64,000 bases of DNA from Pseudomonas sp. PB101 (GTDB lineage Bacteria; Pseudomonadota; Gammaproteobacteria; Pseudomonadales; Pseudomonadaceae): NCBI RefSeq assembly GCF_009764265.1, contig NZ_RWIR01000029.1, positions 1 to 64,000 of the forward strand, read 5' to 3'. A model generated the notes under the pieces. It saw only the letters and a list, made by a program, of their open reading frames with translations, was not told the DNA's origin and searched no databases. Below, in pieces: positions 35,480 to 45,648 of the stretch (position 1 is its first letter; each line of letters opens with the position of its first letter). Made by a program: the position numbers and the translations under genes.

Positions 35480-36103
35480 ATGCTGAAGATCTGGGGTCGG
35501 AAAAACTCGTCGAATGTCAGAAAACCATTGTGGGCCGCCGAAGAACTGGGACTGGCCTACGAGGCCATCGATGCCGGTGGCGCCTTTGGTGTCGTCGATA
35601 CGCCCGAGTACCGCGCGATGAACCCCAACGGTCGGGTGCCGGTGATCGAAGACGATGGCTTCGTGTTGTGGGAATCCAACGCTATCGTGCGTTACCTGAT
35701 GGCCCGCCACGCCGCCGATACGGCCTGGTATCCGGCGGACCTGCAGACCCGCGCCACCGCGGACAAGTGGATGGACTGGACCACCTCGAGCTTTGCCGGC
35801 CCGTTCCGTACGGTGTTCTGGGGCGTATTGCGCACTCCGGCAGACCAGCAGGACTGGGCCGCCATCCAGGCGGCGATCAAGGAATGCGAGACACTGCTGG
35901 CGATGGCCGACCAGGCGTTGGCGAACACGCCCTACCTCTCCGGCGACCAGATCGGCATGGGCGACATTCCCCTGGGCAGTTTCATTTATGCCTGGTTCGA
36001 GATGCCGATCGAGCGCGCGCCGCAACCTCATCTGCAGGCCTGGTACGCACGGTTGAAACAGCGTCCGGCTTACCGGAAGGCCGTCATGACCGCGTTGACT
36101 TAA
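35480..36103 (+). CDS. glutathione S-transferase
   Basis: A 207-residue complete GST. The thioredoxin-like domain has RKNSSNVRKPLWAAEELG, the cis-Pro loop MNPNGRVPVIED and the glutathione-contact ESNAIVRYL; the helical C-terminal domain runs from about 90 to the end. Start ATG with AAGAGG upstream. Contrast with the broken GST at 16378. Confidence 0.9.
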   Translation: MLKIWGRKNSSNVRKPLWAAEELGLAYEAIDAGGAFGVVDTPEYRAMNPNGRVPVIEDDGFVLWESNAIVRYLMARHAADTAWYPADLQTRATADKWMDWTTSSFAGPFRTVFWGVLRTPADQQDWAAIQAAIKECETLLAMADQALANTPYLSGDQIGMGDIPLGSFIYAWFEMPIERAPQPHLQAWYARLKQRPAYRKAVMTALT

Positions 36104-36235
36104 TACTCACTATCGACACGCTTGACTGTACTTGTGTGGCGGCGACAAGCACCATTGTGTCAGTTCGTTGCGGTTGTATTGTTCGCCGCCGCCCATACTT
36201 ATCCCTTTCTTCCCTTCTTGGTGCGTAAATCAGAT

Positions 36236-37168
36236 ATGAGTTCCGCTCTGTCCATCCGGCAGCTAACCAAAACCTACGGCAACGGTTTCCAGGCCCTGAG
36301 TGGTATCGATCTGGATGTCGCCGAAGGTGACTTTTTCGCCTTGCTCGGCCCCAACGGCGCCGGCAAATCCACGACCATCGGTATTCTCTCGACCCTGGTG
36401 AACAAGACCAGCGGCACCGTGAATATCTTCGGTCACGACCTGGATAAAAATCCTGCGCAGCTCAAGCGCTGCATCGGCGTGGTGCCTCAGGAATTCAACT
36501 TCAACCAGTTCGAAAAGACCTTCGACATCGTCGTGACCCAGGCCGGCTACTACGGCATCCCGGCGAAAATCGCCAAGGAACGCGCCGAACAGTACCTGAC
36601 CCAGCTCGGCCTGTGGGACAAGAAGGACGTGCCGTCGCGTTCGCTGTCCGGCGGCATGAAGCGGCGCCTGATGATCGCCCGCGCGCTGGTCCATGAACCG
36701 CGCCTGCTGATCCTCGACGAACCGACTGCCGGGGTGGACATCGAACTGCGTCGCTCGATGTGGAGTTTCCTCACCGAGCTGAACCAGAAGGGCATCACCA
36801 TCATCCTCACCACCCACTACCTGGAGGAGGCTGAGCAGCTGTGCCGCAACATCGGCATCATCGACCACGGCACCATCGTCGAGAACACCAGCATGAAGCA
36901 GTTGCTCAGCCAATTGCATGTGGAAACGTTCCTGCTGGACATGAAGAACACGTTGCAAGTGGCGCCGCAGTTGCTCGGCTACCCGTCCCGCCTGATCGAC
37001 AGCCATACCCTGGAAGTCCAGGTGGACAAGTCCATGGGCATCACCGCGCTGTTCACCCAGCTGGCACAGCAGAACATCGAAGTGCTGAGCCTGCGTAACA
37101 AAACCAATCGCCTCGAGGAGTTGTTCGTGTCCCTGGTGGAGAAAAATCTGTCGAAGGTGGCGGTATGA
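36236..37168 (+). CDS. ABC transporter ATP-binding protein (YadG-like)
   Basis: A 310-residue ATPase: Walker A GPNGAGKST, Q-loop VVPQEFNFN, signature LSGGMKRRL, Walker B LLILDEPTAG and H-loop TTHYLEE. The family pairs with the ABC-2 permease encoded next, as in YadG/YadH of unknown substrate. The start MSSALSIRQL is chosen; the frame is open further up but without ABC sequence. Its stop overlaps the permease start by four bases. Confidence 0.92.
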   Translation: MSSALSIRQLTKTYGNGFQALSGIDLDVAEGDFFALLGPNGAGKSTTIGILSTLVNKTSGTVNIFGHDLDKNPAQLKRCIGVVPQEFNFNQFEKTFDIVVTQAGYYGIPAKIAKERAEQYLTQLGLWDKKDVPSRSLSGGMKRRLMIARALVHEPRLLILDEPTAGVDIELRRSMWSFLTELNQKGITIILTTHYLEEAEQLCRNIGIIDHGTIVENTSMKQLLSQLHVETFLLDMKNTLQVAPQLLGYPSRLIDSHTLEVQVDKSMGITALFTQLAQQNIEVLSLRNKTNRLEELFVSLVEKNLSKVAV

Positions 37169-37944
37169 GTTCCGAGCTGCGCCCCAACCTCATTGCCCTC
37201 AACACCATCGTTTACCGTGAAGTCCGGCGTTTCACCCGGATCTGGCCGCAGACCCTGCTGCCACCTGCGATCACCATGGTTTTGTACTTCGTGATCTTCG
37301 GTAATCTGATCGGTCGGCAAATCGGCGACATGGGTGGCTTCACTTACATGGAGTACATCGTGCCGGGGCTGATCATGATGTCGGTGATCACCAACTCCTA
37401 CGGCAACGTGGTGTCGAGTTTCTTCGGCAGCAAGTTCCAGCGCTCCATCGAAGAACTGATGGTCTCGCCGTTGTCGCCGCACACCATCCTGATCGGCTAC
37501 ACCCTGGGTGGCGTGCTGCGCGGGTTGATGGTCGGGATCATCGTGACCCTGCTGTCGCTGTTCTTCACCCATTTGCAGGTACATCACCTGGGCGTAACCG
37601 TTCTGGTGGTGGTGCTGACCGCGACGATCTTCTCGCTGCTGGGCTTCATCAACGCCGTGTTTGCGCGCAACTTCGATGACATTTCGATCATCCCGACGTT
37701 CGTACTGACGCCGCTGACCTACCTGGGCGGGGTGTTCTATTCGATCTCGCTGTTACCGCCGTTCTGGCAGACCGTGTCGCTGGCCAACCCAGTGCTGCAC
37801 ATGGTCAACGCATTCCGCTATGGCATCCTCGGCGTGTCGGATATCCGCATCAGTATTGCGATTACGTTCATGCTGGTGGCGACCGTGGTGCTTTACCTCG
37901 GTTGTGCGCGGTTGCTGGTCAGTGGGCGCGGGATGCGTACCTGA
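37165..37944 (+). CDS. ABC-2 type permease (YadH-like)
   Basis: A 259-residue inner-membrane protein with six predicted membrane segments and the ABC-2 signature EELMVSPLSPHTILIGYTLGG. It is coupled to the ATPase by an ATGA overlap, making a two-component exporter. Substrate unknown; the related nodulation-factor exporter suggests a lipid or saccharide, but this is only analogy. Confidence 0.92.
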   Translation: MSSELRPNLIALNTIVYREVRRFTRIWPQTLLPPAITMVLYFVIFGNLIGRQIGDMGGFTYMEYIVPGLIMMSVITNSYGNVVSSFFGSKFQRSIEELMVSPLSPHTILIGYTLGGVLRGLMVGIIVTLLSLFFTHLQVHHLGVTVLVVVLTATIFSLLGFINAVFARNFDDISIIPTFVLTPLTYLGGVFYSISLLPPFWQTVSLANPVLHMVNAFRYGILGVSDIRISIAITFMLVATVVLYLGCARLLVSGRGMRT

Positions 37945-37946
37945 CC

Positions 37947-37975
37947 GTAGGAGCTGGCTTGCCAGCGATGGCGTC
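37947..37975. repeat. single REP unit, variant arms
   Basis: One unit GTAGGAGCTGGCTTGCCAGC followed by GATGGCGTC. It is the GCCGGCTTGC class with a compensatory pair change (CTGGC/GCCAG), which keeps the small internal hairpin. No partner unit follows. Confidence 0.8.
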
Positions 37976-37989
37976 AGCCCGGACACCGC

Positions 37990-38023
37990 AAAAAAAAACG
38001 GCCTCCACATGGAGGCCGTTTTG
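37990..38023. terminator. bidirectional terminator between YadH and DUF2062 genes
   Basis: Stem ACGGCCTCC/GGAGGCCGT with loop ACAT and a run of eight to nine A on the left. It works best for the minus-strand DUF2062 transcript. Confidence 0.85.
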
Positions 38024-38028
38024 CATTC

Positions 38029-38544
38029 TCACATCCGGCTCTTCTTGCGCCGCTTCCATTGCCTGGCCACCCACCAGCGCCAATACGCCATCACCAGGAA
38101 ATAGGACAGCGCACCGAGTACCAGCCCCGTGACGACCGAACCCAACAGGAACGGTTGCCACAAGGTCGAGATTTCACCCGTGATCCATTCCCAGGTCAGC
38201 GAGTCCGGCAAATGCCGGGCGGGAACGTCCATCAACCAGGCACCGGTCTGGTAGGTGCAGAAGAATACGGCAGGCATGGTGATCGGGTTCGTCAGCCAGA
38301 CCAGGCTCACGGCAATCGGCATGTTGCCGCGCACGATGATGGCGAGGATTGCCGCCAGCAACATCTGCAGGGGGATCGGCAGGAACGCCGCGAACAGGCC
38401 AACCGCCATGGCTCGGGCAACGGAGTGGCGGTTGAGATGCCACAGGTTCGGGTCATGCAACAGCGTGCCGAGAAAGCGTAAGGACTTGTGTTCCCTGATG
38501 CTCAACGGATCTGGCATGTAACGTTTGAATAAGCGCCGGGGCAT
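38029..38544 (-). CDS. DUF2062 membrane protein
   Basis: A 171-residue inner-membrane protein of the DUF2062 family: SVARAMAVGLFAAFLPIP, VSLVWLTNPITMPAVFF and a final hydrophobic segment before the basic tail RQWKRRKKSRM. Function unknown. The start MPRRLFKRYMPDP is chosen because the longer frame adds non-conserved residues. Confidence 0.88.
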   Translation of the reverse strand: MPRRLFKRYMPDPLSIREHKSLRFLGTLLHDPNLWHLNRHSVARAMAVGLFAAFLPIPLQMLLAAILAIIVRGNMPIAVSLVWLTNPITMPAVFFCTYQTGAWLMDVPARHLPDSLTWEWITGEISTLWQPFLLGSVVTGLVLGALSYFLVMAYWRWWVARQWKRRKKSRM

Positions 38545-38679
38545 AAGGCTTCTCGGTCGGTCAGGGTGGCAAGTATGTCTGGATTCCATGAACTGCCCAT
38601 TCAGACTTTGTGACAATTATTAACGGCGTGTGCGCGACGGGCGGGCTAAGCCTTGGAGGGGACTCTCAAGGACGGGCTT

Positions 38680-40914
38680 ATGCGCACAGGGATGATGGCG
38701 CTGGCGTTGGGTCTGTTGACCTTGCGTTTTTTACCGGCATTACCGCCGGTCTGGTTGTGGCTGGCGATGCCGGTGGCGGGATTGATGTTGCTGCCGTTCA
38801 GGACGTATCCGCTGGCGTTTTACCTGTTCGGCTTGAGTTGGGCCTGCGCGAGTGCGCAGTGGGCGCTGGATGACCGGTTGCCGCCGGCGCTGGACGGGGA
38901 GACCCGCTGGATCGAAGGGCGGGTCACAGGCTTACCCCGGTATGACGACGGTGTGGTGCGATTCGAAATGGCCGACATCGAGTCCCGGCGTACCCGGCTG
39001 CCGCGACAAATGCGCCTGGCCTGGTATGGCGGGCCGACCGTGCAGAGCGGGGAGCGCTGGCGTCTGGCAGTCAAGTTGAAGCGTCCGGTCGGGCTTCTCA
39101 ATCCGCAGGCCTTCGACTACCAGGCCTGGTTGCTGGCGCAACGCATCGGGGCGACGGGGGCGGTCAAGTCAGGTGAACGTCTGGCTCCGGCCCAATGGGC
39201 CTGGCGCGATGGAATCCGCCAGCGCTTGATGATGGTGGATGCCCAAGGACGCAGCGGCGCGCTGACGGCGTTGGTACTCGGCGACGGCGCCGGGCTGAGT
39301 CGCGAAGACTGGCAGGTATTGCAGGACACCGGCACGGTGCATCTGCTGGTTATTTCCGGGCAGCACATCGGATTGCTGGCGGGCGTTGTGTATCTGCTGA
39401 TCGCCGGCCTGGCCCGCGTTGGCTGGTGGCCGAGCCGCCTGCCCTGGTTGCCTTGGGCGTGCGGCCTGGCATTCGCCGCGGCGCTCGGTTACGGGATGCT
39501 GGCCGGGTTCGGGGTGCCGGTGCAACGCGCCTGCCTGATGCTCGGCCTGGTGTTGTTGTGGCGTCTGCGCTTCCGCCATCTCGGTGCATGGTTGCCGCTG
39601 TTGCTGGCACTCAACGGCATTTTGCTGCTGGAGCCGCTGGCGAGCCTTCAGCCTGGTTTGTGGCTGTCTTTCGCGGCCGTGGCAGTCTTGATATTGACCT
39701 TCGGCGGCCGGTTGGGCCCCTGGCGTTGGTGGCAAGCCTGGACCCGCGCCCAGTGGCTGATTGCAATCGGCCTGTGCCCGTTGTTGCTGGCCTTGGGGTT
39801 GCCCATCAGCCTCAGCGGGCCGCTGGCCAACTTGTTCGCGGTGCCCTGGATCAGTCTGGTGGTCCTGCCACCGGCGTTGCTCGGAACCCTGTTGCTGCCG
39901 GTGCCCTACGTGGGTGAGAAATTGCTTTGGCTGGCGGGCGGCCTGATCGACGGGTGGTTCCGGGTGCTGGGGCTGGTCTCCGGTCAGGTTCCCGCGTGGA
40001 TGCCCACGGCGGTCCCGTCATGGGCCTGGGTAATCGGTGCCATGGGCGCGTTTTTGCTCTTGCTGCCGCGAGGCGTGCCGATGCGTTCGTTGGGGTGGCC
40101 GATGTTGTTGATGCTGGTTTTTTCGCCCAGGCCGATGTTGCAGCCAGGCATGGCCGAAGTCTGGCAACTGGATGTCGGCCAGGGCCTGGCGATCCTGGTT
40201 CGCACGCGGCATCACACCTTGCTGTACGACGCCGGTCCGCGTTTCGGTGAGCTCGATCAGGGCGAGCGGGTGGTACTGCCGGCGTTGCGCAAACTGGGGG
40301 TGAAAGGCGTCGACCTGATGCTCATCAGCCACGCCCATGCCGACCACGCCGGCGGTGCCCGGGCGATTGCCAAGGGCTTGCCGGTGAACCGGGTGGTCAG
40401 TGGTGAACCGTCAGACCTGCCTGCGCAGTTGCAGGCCGAGCGCTGTGAAAGCGGTCGGCAATGGACCTGGGATGGCGTCGATTTCCAGCTCTGGCACTGG
40501 CCATTGGCCGGCGACAGCAACCAGAACTCTTGTGTCCTGCTGGTCGAGGCCAATGGCGAACGGTTGCTGTTGAGTGGCGACATAGACGCCGCCGCCGAGA
40601 GAGCCCTGCTGGGCAGTCCGTTGGCTGTCCCCATCGATTGGCTGCAGGCACCGCACCACGGCAGTCGCAGTTCATCGTCCGGGGCCCTGCTGGATGTCCT
40701 GCAACCCAAAGCTGCGCTGATCTCCCGCGGGCAGGGCAATTCCTTTGGCCATCCGCATGCGACGGTGATCGCGCGTTATCAAAAACGCGGAATGGCGATC
40801 TACGACAGCGCCGATCAAGGTGCCATTCGTCTGCAACTGGGGCGCTTCGAGGTGCCTTGGTCAATGCGTCAGGAACGGCGTTTCTGGCGCGATCCGCCGC
40901 CCCCGGAGCAATAA
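38680..40914 (+). CDS. comEC: DNA uptake channel protein ComEC/Rec2
   Basis: A 744-residue inner-membrane protein thought to carry single-stranded DNA into the cytoplasm during natural transformation. An N-terminal DUF4131 region, the competence domain with LVISGQHIGLLAGVVY and many membrane segments, and a C-terminal metallo-beta-lactamase domain with LISHAHADHAGG are all intact. The ATG at 38680 has AAGGA upstream; an in-frame TTG at 38653 is less likely. It is followed by exbB, and intactness argues the gene is maintained. Confidence 0.93.
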   Translation: MRTGMMALALGLLTLRFLPALPPVWLWLAMPVAGLMLLPFRTYPLAFYLFGLSWACASAQWALDDRLPPALDGETRWIEGRVTGLPRYDDGVVRFEMADIESRRTRLPRQMRLAWYGGPTVQSGERWRLAVKLKRPVGLLNPQAFDYQAWLLAQRIGATGAVKSGERLAPAQWAWRDGIRQRLMMVDAQGRSGALTALVLGDGAGLSREDWQVLQDTGTVHLLVISGQHIGLLAGVVYLLIAGLARVGWWPSRLPWLPWACGLAFAAALGYGMLAGFGVPVQRACLMLGLVLLWRLRFRHLGAWLPLLLALNGILLLEPLASLQPGLWLSFAAVAVLILTFGGRLGPWRWWQAWTRAQWLIAIGLCPLLLALGLPISLSGPLANLFAVPWISLVVLPPALLGTLLLPVPYVGEKLLWLAGGLIDGWFRVLGLVSGQVPAWMPTAVPSWAWVIGAMGAFLLLLPRGVPMRSLGWPMLLMLVFSPRPMLQPGMAEVWQLDVGQGLAILVRTRHHTLLYDAGPRFGELDQGERVVLPALRKLGVKGVDLMLISHAHADHAGGARAIAKGLPVNRVVSGEPSDLPAQLQAERCESGRQWTWDGVDFQLWHWPLAGDSNQNSCVLLVEANGERLLLSGDIDAAAERALLGSPLAVPIDWLQAPHHGSRSSSSGALLDVLQPKAALISRGQGNSFGHPHATVIARYQKRGMAIYDSADQGAIRLQLGRFEVPWSMRQERRFWRDPPPPEQ

Positions 40915-41012
40915 CCGAGCGTTATGAACGCCCAGCCGGATGTGGCATCACGGACTTCGGTGCTTGCACCCCCTATGTTAGAGTGACGCACTTTTTCGAG
41001 GGGACTGTCACT

Positions 41013-41648
41013 GTGTGGGAATTGGTCAAATCCGGCGGCTGGATGATGCTGCCGATCATTCTGAGTTCCATCGCGGCCATGGCCATCGTTGCCGAGCGTC
41101 TCTGGACGCTGCGCGCCAGTCGCGTGACCCCGGAGCACTTGCTCGGGCAGGTCTGGGTCTGGATCAAGGACAAACAGCTCAATAAAGACAAACTCAAGGA
41201 ACTGCGCGCCAATTCGCCTTTGGGCGAGATCCTTGCGGCCGGCCTGGCCAACTCCAAGCATGGTCGCGAGATCATGAAAGAGTGCATCGAGGAGGCCGCG
41301 CAACGGGTCATCCATGAGCTCGAACGCTACGTCAACGCCCTGGGCACCATTGCCGCCATGGCGCCATTGCTCGGCCTGCTGGGTACGGTGTTGGGCATGA
41401 TCGATATTTTCAGCGCATTCACAGGCAGTGGCATGACCACCAACGCCTCGGTACTGGCCGGTGGTATTTCCAAGGCACTGATCACCACGGCTGCGGGCCT
41501 GATGGTGGGTATCCCTGCGGTGTTCTTCCACCGTTTCCTGCAACGCCGGATCGATGAACTGGTGGTCGGCATGGAGCAGGAAGCGATCAAGCTGGTCGAG
41601 GTGGTGCAGGGCGACCGTGATGTGGACCTGTCCGGGAGCAACGCGTGA
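41013..41648 (+). CDS. biopolymer transporter ExbB/MotA/TolQ family
   Basis: A 211-residue inner-membrane proton-channel subunit with three membrane segments; the last two lie in APLLGLLGTVLGMIDIF and ALITTAAGLMVGIPAVF. With ExbD it would energise TonB or act as a paralogous pump. GTG start (WELVKSGGWMM) with GAGGGGA upstream; the frame runs open back into comEC and that part is rejected. Overlaps exbD by four bases. Placement before lpxK is conserved in pseudomonads. Confidence 0.92.
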   Translation: MWELVKSGGWMMLPIILSSIAAMAIVAERLWTLRASRVTPEHLLGQVWVWIKDKQLNKDKLKELRANSPLGEILAAGLANSKHGREIMKECIEEAAQRVIHELERYVNALGTIAAMAPLLGLLGTVLGMIDIFSAFTGSGMTTNASVLAGGISKALITTAAGLMVGIPAVFFHRFLQRRIDELVVGMEQEAIKLVEVVQGDRDVDLSGSNA

Positions 41649-42073
41649 AATTCCGCCGCAAACCACGGGAAACGGTGGACATCAACCTCGCGTCGCTGAT
41701 CGACGTGGTGTTCATCCTGCTGCTTTTTTTCGTCGTGACCACCACCTTCACCCGTGAAACCCAGCTGCGCGTCGATCTGCCGGAAGCGGTCAGCGGCACG
41801 CCTGCCGATGATCAGGGCAAGGCTTTGGACATCACCATCAGTGCCGACGGTGTGTTCTCGGTGAACAACCAGATCCTGCCGAAAAGCGACCTGGCCTCGC
41901 TGATGGACGCACTGCAAAAGGAAGCCAACGGCGACACCAACCGGCCGCTGTCCATCAGCGCTGACGGCAAAACTGCGCATCAGTCCGTGATAACTGCCAT
42001 GGATGCGGCCGGCAAACTCGGTTTCAGTCATTTGCGCATGACCACCATCGAGGCGGCGCCTCCCGCGCCCTGA
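41645..42073 (+). CDS. biopolymer transporter ExbD/TolR family
   Basis: A 142-residue single-span protein with the family membrane motif [19 protein letters not shown], where Asp is the proton-carrying residue, and a periplasmic domain ending AAPPAP. GTG start overlapping exbB. Its stop overlaps the lpxK start by one base. Confidence 0.93.
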   Translation: MKFRRKPRETVDINLASLIDVVFILLLFFVVTTTFTRETQLRVDLPEAVSGTPADDQGKALDITISADGVFSVNNQILPKSDLASLMDALQKEANGDTNRPLSISADGKTAHQSVITAMDAAGKLGFSHLRMTTIEAAPPAP

Positions 42074-43083
42074 TGGCCATGTCCGATCGATTGCTCGCCG
42101 CGTGGTACGCAGGTCATCCGGCCCTGAAGCTGTTGCAGCCACTGGAATGGCTGTACCGGCGCGTGGTGATGAACAAGCGCAAGCGCTTTCTGGCGGGCGA
42201 GGGCGAGATCTATCAGCCGCCGGTGCCGCTGATCGTGGTCGGCAACATCACCGTGGGCGGCACCGGCAAGACGCCGCTGATCCTGTGGATGATCGAGCAC
42301 TGCCAGCGCAGCGGCCTGCGGGTTGGCGTGGTCAGCCGCGGCTACGGCGCCAAACCGCCGCAATTGCCATGGCGGGTTGAAGCTGAACAAAGCGCCGACA
42401 TCGCCGGCGACGAGCCGTTGCTGATTGTCCAGCGCACGGGCGTGCCGCTGATGATCGATCCCGATCGCAGCAACGCCGTCAAAGCCTTGCTGGCCAGTGA
42501 GCCGTTGGACCTGATCCTGTCCGACGACGGCATGCAGCACTACCGCCTGGCCCGCGACCTGGAGCTGGTGCTGATCGACGCCGCCCGGGGCCTGGGCAAC
42601 CGCCGTTGCCTGCCTGCCGGGCCATTGCGCGAGCCGGTCGAGCGCCTGCAAAGCGTCGACGCGGTGCTCTATAACGGGGCTGCGACCGACCGCGAGGATG
42701 GATTTGCCTTTCAGTTGCAGCCCACCGCACTGGTCAATCTGCGCAGCGGCGAACGGCGCTCCCTCGAGCATTTTCCCGGCGGCCAGGCCCTGCACGCGGT
42801 GGCCGGCATCGGCAATCCGCAACGTTTCTTCAAGACCCTCGAAACGCTACACTGGCAGCCGGTTCCACATGCGTTTGCCGACCACGCCGAATACAGCGTG
42901 CAGGCTTTGAATTTCACGCCGTCGTTGCCTTTGGTGATGACGGAAAAGGACGCGGTGAAATGCCGTGCCTTTGCCGCCGCCGACTGGTGGTACCTGGCGG
43001 TCGATGCCGTGCCGTCACCGGCCTTCGTGGCCTGGTTCGACACACAACTGATGCGCCTGCTGCCGGCTCGTTTGTTGCCTTAA
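42073..43083 (+). CDS. lpxK: tetraacyldisaccharide 4'-kinase LpxK
   Basis: A 336-residue inner-membrane kinase that phosphorylates the 4' position of the lipid A precursor. An N-terminal hydrophobic helix region is followed by the P-loop [13 protein letters not shown] and by [14 protein letters not shown], containing the catalytic Asp. The start overlaps the exbD stop; a second ATG at 42079 is possible. It is in an operon with exbD, ycaR and kdsB. Confidence 0.95.
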   Translation: MAMSDRLLAAWYAGHPALKLLQPLEWLYRRVVMNKRKRFLAGEGEIYQPPVPLIVVGNITVGGTGKTPLILWMIEHCQRSGLRVGVVSRGYGAKPPQLPWRVEAEQSADIAGDEPLLIVQRTGVPLMIDPDRSNAVKALLASEPLDLILSDDGMQHYRLARDLELVLIDAARGLGNRRCLPAGPLREPVERLQSVDAVLYNGAATDREDGFAFQLQPTALVNLRSGERRSLEHFPGGQALHAVAGIGNPQRFFKTLETLHWQPVPHAFADHAEYSVQALNFTPSLPLVMTEKDAVKCRAFAAADWWYLAVDAVPSPAFVAWFDTQLMRLLPARLLP

Positions 43084-43107
43084 CTCCGTTTTTTCCAGGG
43101 AATGCAC

Positions 43108-43293
43108 ATGGACACCAAATTGCTCGATATCCTCGCTTGCCCGGTCTGCAAAGGCCCGCTCAAGCTCAGCGCCGACAAGACCGAGCTGATCAGCAAGGGC
43201 GCAGGCCTGGCCTACCCGATTCGCGACGGCATCCCGGTGATGCTCGAATCCGAAGCGCGCACCCTGACCACCGACGAGCGCCTGGATAAATGA
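43108..43293 (+). CDS. Trm112/YcaR-family small protein
   Basis: A 61-residue protein with a zinc-knuckle start ([13 protein letters not shown]) and [11 protein letters not shown], the Trm112 family pattern. In E. coli YcaR lies at the same place between lpxK and kdsB. ATG at 43108 is preferred to 43102 because CAGGGA ends just before the latter. It overlaps kdsB by four bases. Confidence 0.92.
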   Translation: MDTKLLDILACPVCKGPLKLSADKTELISKGAGLAYPIRDGIPVMLESEARTLTTDERLDK

Positions 43294-44054
43294 CCACAGC
43301 CTTTACCGTCGTCATTCCATCGCGTTACGCCTCCACCCGCCTGCCGGGCAAGCCGCTGCTGCTGATCGCCGGCAAGCCGATGATCCAGCATGTCTGGGAA
43401 CAGGCGAGCAAAAGCAGTGCCGCGCGAGTGGTGGTTGCCACCGACGACGCGCGCATCGTCGAGGCCTGCAATGGCTTTGGTGCCGAAGTGGTGCTGACCC
43501 GCGAGGATCACAATTCCGGCACCGATCGCCTGGCCGAAGTCGCGATGAAGCTGGGCCTGGCGCCCGATGCCATCGTGGTCAACGTCCAGGGCGACGAACC
43601 GCTGATCCCGCCGAGCGTGATCGATCAGGTCGCCGCCAACCTGGCCGCCCACGCGCAAGCGCGCATGGCCACCCTGGCCGAGCCGATCGAAGACGCGCAA
43701 ACCCTGTTCAATCCCAACGTGGTCAAGGTCGTCAGCGACCTCAATGGCCTGGCGCTGACGTTCAGTCGCTCCACCTTGCCCTGGGCGCGGGATGCTTTCG
43801 CCGTGAACCCTGAGCAGTTGCCGGAAGGTGTGCCGTACCGCCGCCACATCGGCATCTATGCCTACCGCGCCGGATTCCTGCAGGATTTCGTCAGCTGGGG
43901 CCCCTGCTGGCTGGAAAACACCGAGTGCCTGGAGCAGCTGCGTGCCCTGTGGCACGGCGTGCGGATCCACGTGGCCGACGCACTGATCGCGCCGCCCGCC
44001 GGCGTCGATACCGCTGAAGACCTTGAGCGCGTTCGTCGCCTGCTGGAGGCGTGA
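43290..44054 (+). CDS. kdsB: 3-deoxy-manno-octulosonate cytidylyltransferase KdsB
   Basis: A 254-residue enzyme that makes CMP-KDO from CTP and KDO for LPS inner core. The nucleotide motif [14 protein letters not shown] and the metal/substrate motifs [10 protein letters not shown] and [10 protein letters not shown] are intact. Coupled to the genes on both sides by overlaps. Confidence 0.96.
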   Translation: MTTAFTVVIPSRYASTRLPGKPLLLIAGKPMIQHVWEQASKSSAARVVVATDDARIVEACNGFGAEVVLTREDHNSGTDRLAEVAMKLGLAPDAIVVNVQGDEPLIPPSVIDQVAANLAAHAQARMATLAEPIEDAQTLFNPNVVKVVSDLNGLALTFSRSTLPWARDAFAVNPEQLPEGVPYRRHIGIYAYRAGFLQDFVSWGPCWLENTECLEQLRALWHGVRIHVADALIAPPAGVDTAEDLERVRRLLEA

Positions 44055-44518
44055 TGCGGGTTCTGTTTGTCTGCCTGGGCAACATCTGCCGCTCTCCCAC
44101 GGCCGAAGGCGTGCTGCGGCACAAGCTGCGTGAAGCGGGGCTGGCCGATCAGGTCGAAGTCGCCTCCGCCGGCACCGGCGACTGGCATGTCGGCAAGGCG
44201 CCGGACAAGCGCAGCCAGGCCGCGGCAAAGCTGCGCGGTTATGATTTGTCCGCCCAGCGCGCGCAACAAGTCAGCCGCGCCGATTTCGCCACCTATGACC
44301 TGATCCTGGCGATGGACAACAGCAACCTGCGCAACCTCAAGGCCCTGCAACCGGCCAAGGGCAAGGCAGAGCTTGATTTGTTCCTGCGCCGTTATCAGTC
44401 GCCAGTCGATGAAGTGCCGGATCCGTATTACGACGGCGACCAAGGCTTCGAGCAGGTGCTGGACCTGATCGAGCACGCCAGCGATTTGCTGGTGATCGAA
44501 TTGAAGGGACGGTTATGA
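44054..44518 (+). CDS. low-molecular-weight protein tyrosine phosphatase
   Basis: A 154-residue phosphatase. The P-loop VCLGNICRSP has the catalytic Cys and Arg (CX5R), and the general acid Asp is in VPDPYYDG. Targets are unknown; homologues act on bacterial tyrosine kinases in polysaccharide export. The start overlaps the kdsB stop by one base and the stop overlaps murB by four. Confidence 0.93.
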   Translation: MRVLFVCLGNICRSPTAEGVLRHKLREAGLADQVEVASAGTGDWHVGKAPDKRSQAAAKLRGYDLSAQRAQQVSRADFATYDLILAMDNSNLRNLKALQPAKGKAELDLFLRRYQSPVDEVPDPYYDGDQGFEQVLDLIEHASDLLVIELKGRL

Positions 44519-45534
44519 GTTTGCAGGTCAGGTCGCAGGTTTCGCTCAAGCCGTTCAACAGCTTTGGCGTGGATGTCCAGGCGCGGTTGTTTGCCGAGGC
44601 CCATAGCGACGCCGATGTGCGTGAAGCCCTGGCCTATGGGCTGGAGCACAAGGTGCCGGTACTGGTGATTGGCGGCGGCAGCAACCTGTTGCTGACGGCG
44701 GATATCGATTCACTGGTGCTGCGCATGGCCACTCGCGGGATTCGCCTGCTCAGCGATGACGGCAGCAAGGTGGTGATCGAAGCGGAGGCGGGCGAGCCCT
44801 GGCATCCGTTCGTGCAACACACGCTGGCGGCGGGGTTGTCCGGCCTGGAAAACCTCAGCCTGATTCCCGGCACCGTCGGCGCGGCGCCAATGCAGAACAT
44901 CGGCGCCTACGGGGTCGAGATCAAGGACGTGTTCGCCGGCCTGACCGCCCTCGATCGACAGAGCGGCGAACTGCGCGACTTCACGTTGCAAGAGTGCAAC
45001 TTCGCTTACCGCGACAGCCTGTTCAAGCAGGAGCCTGGGCGCTGGTTGATCCTGCGTGTGCGTTTTGCCCTCGACCGCGGCGCTCATCTGCATCTGGAAT
45101 ACGGACCGGTGCGTCAGCGCCTGACCGAACAAGGCATCGAGCATCCGACCGCCACCGATGTCAGCCAGGCCATTTGCAGCATCCGCAATGAAAAGCTTCC
45201 GGACCCGGCCGTACTCGGCAATGCCGGCAGCTTCTTCAAAAACCCCCTGGTGTCGGCAGCGCTGGCGGCACGGCTCAAGGGCGAATACCCGGACCTGGTG
45301 GCCTATGCGCAACCCGACGGGCAGATGAAACTGGCTGCCGGCTGGTTGATCGAGCGGGCAGGGTGGAAGGGTTTTCGTGAAGCCGACGCGGGTGTTCACA
45401 AGCTGCAGGCGCTGGTGCTGGTCAACTACGGCGGCGCAACGGGCCTGCAATTGCTGAACCTGGCGCAACGCATCCAGAAAGACATTTCGGAGCGTTTCCA
45501 TGTCGACCTGGAAATGGAACCGAACCGGTATTGA
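44515..45534 (+). CDS. murB: UDP-N-acetylenolpyruvoylglucosamine reductase MurB
   Basis: A 339-residue flavoprotein of type I (E. coli-like) that reduces enolpyruvyl-UDP-GlcNAc to UDP-MurNAc. FAD-binding GGGSNLLL and IPGTVGAAPMQNIGAYG are present, and the catalytic Ser is in LGNAGSFFKNP. It ends the operon and is followed by a strong terminator. Confidence 0.96.
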   Translation: MSLQVRSQVSLKPFNSFGVDVQARLFAEAHSDADVREALAYGLEHKVPVLVIGGGSNLLLTADIDSLVLRMATRGIRLLSDDGSKVVIEAEAGEPWHPFVQHTLAAGLSGLENLSLIPGTVGAAPMQNIGAYGVEIKDVFAGLTALDRQSGELRDFTLQECNFAYRDSLFKQEPGRWLILRVRFALDRGAHLHLEYGPVRQRLTEQGIEHPTATDVSQAICSIRNEKLPDPAVLGNAGSFFKNPLVSAALAARLKGEYPDLVAYAQPDGQMKLAAGWLIERAGWKGFREADAGVHKLQALVLVNYGGATGLQLLNLAQRIQKDISERFHVDLEMEPNRY

Positions 45535-45557
45535 GCTAAGCTTTCAGGACGGATCAA

Positions 45558-45597
45558 AAAGCCCTGCACGATGTTTATCGTGCAGGGCTTTTTTTTG
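45558..45597 (+). terminator. Rho-independent terminator after murB
   Basis: A 12-base perfect stem (GCCCTGCACGAT with ATCGTGCAGGGC) around GTTT, followed by eight T. It closes the exbB-murB operon. Confidence 0.93.
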
Positions 45598-45648
45598 GCT
45601 TTCTCTGGTTTGGAGATCATTTCATTTTCGACCAAGACGCGGTCTCTT

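Noticed and set aside
40461..41012. Upstream extension of exbB into comEC
   Set aside because: The comEC metallo-beta-lactamase domain occupies this DNA; the GTG at 41013 has a good ribosome binding site and matches the family start.
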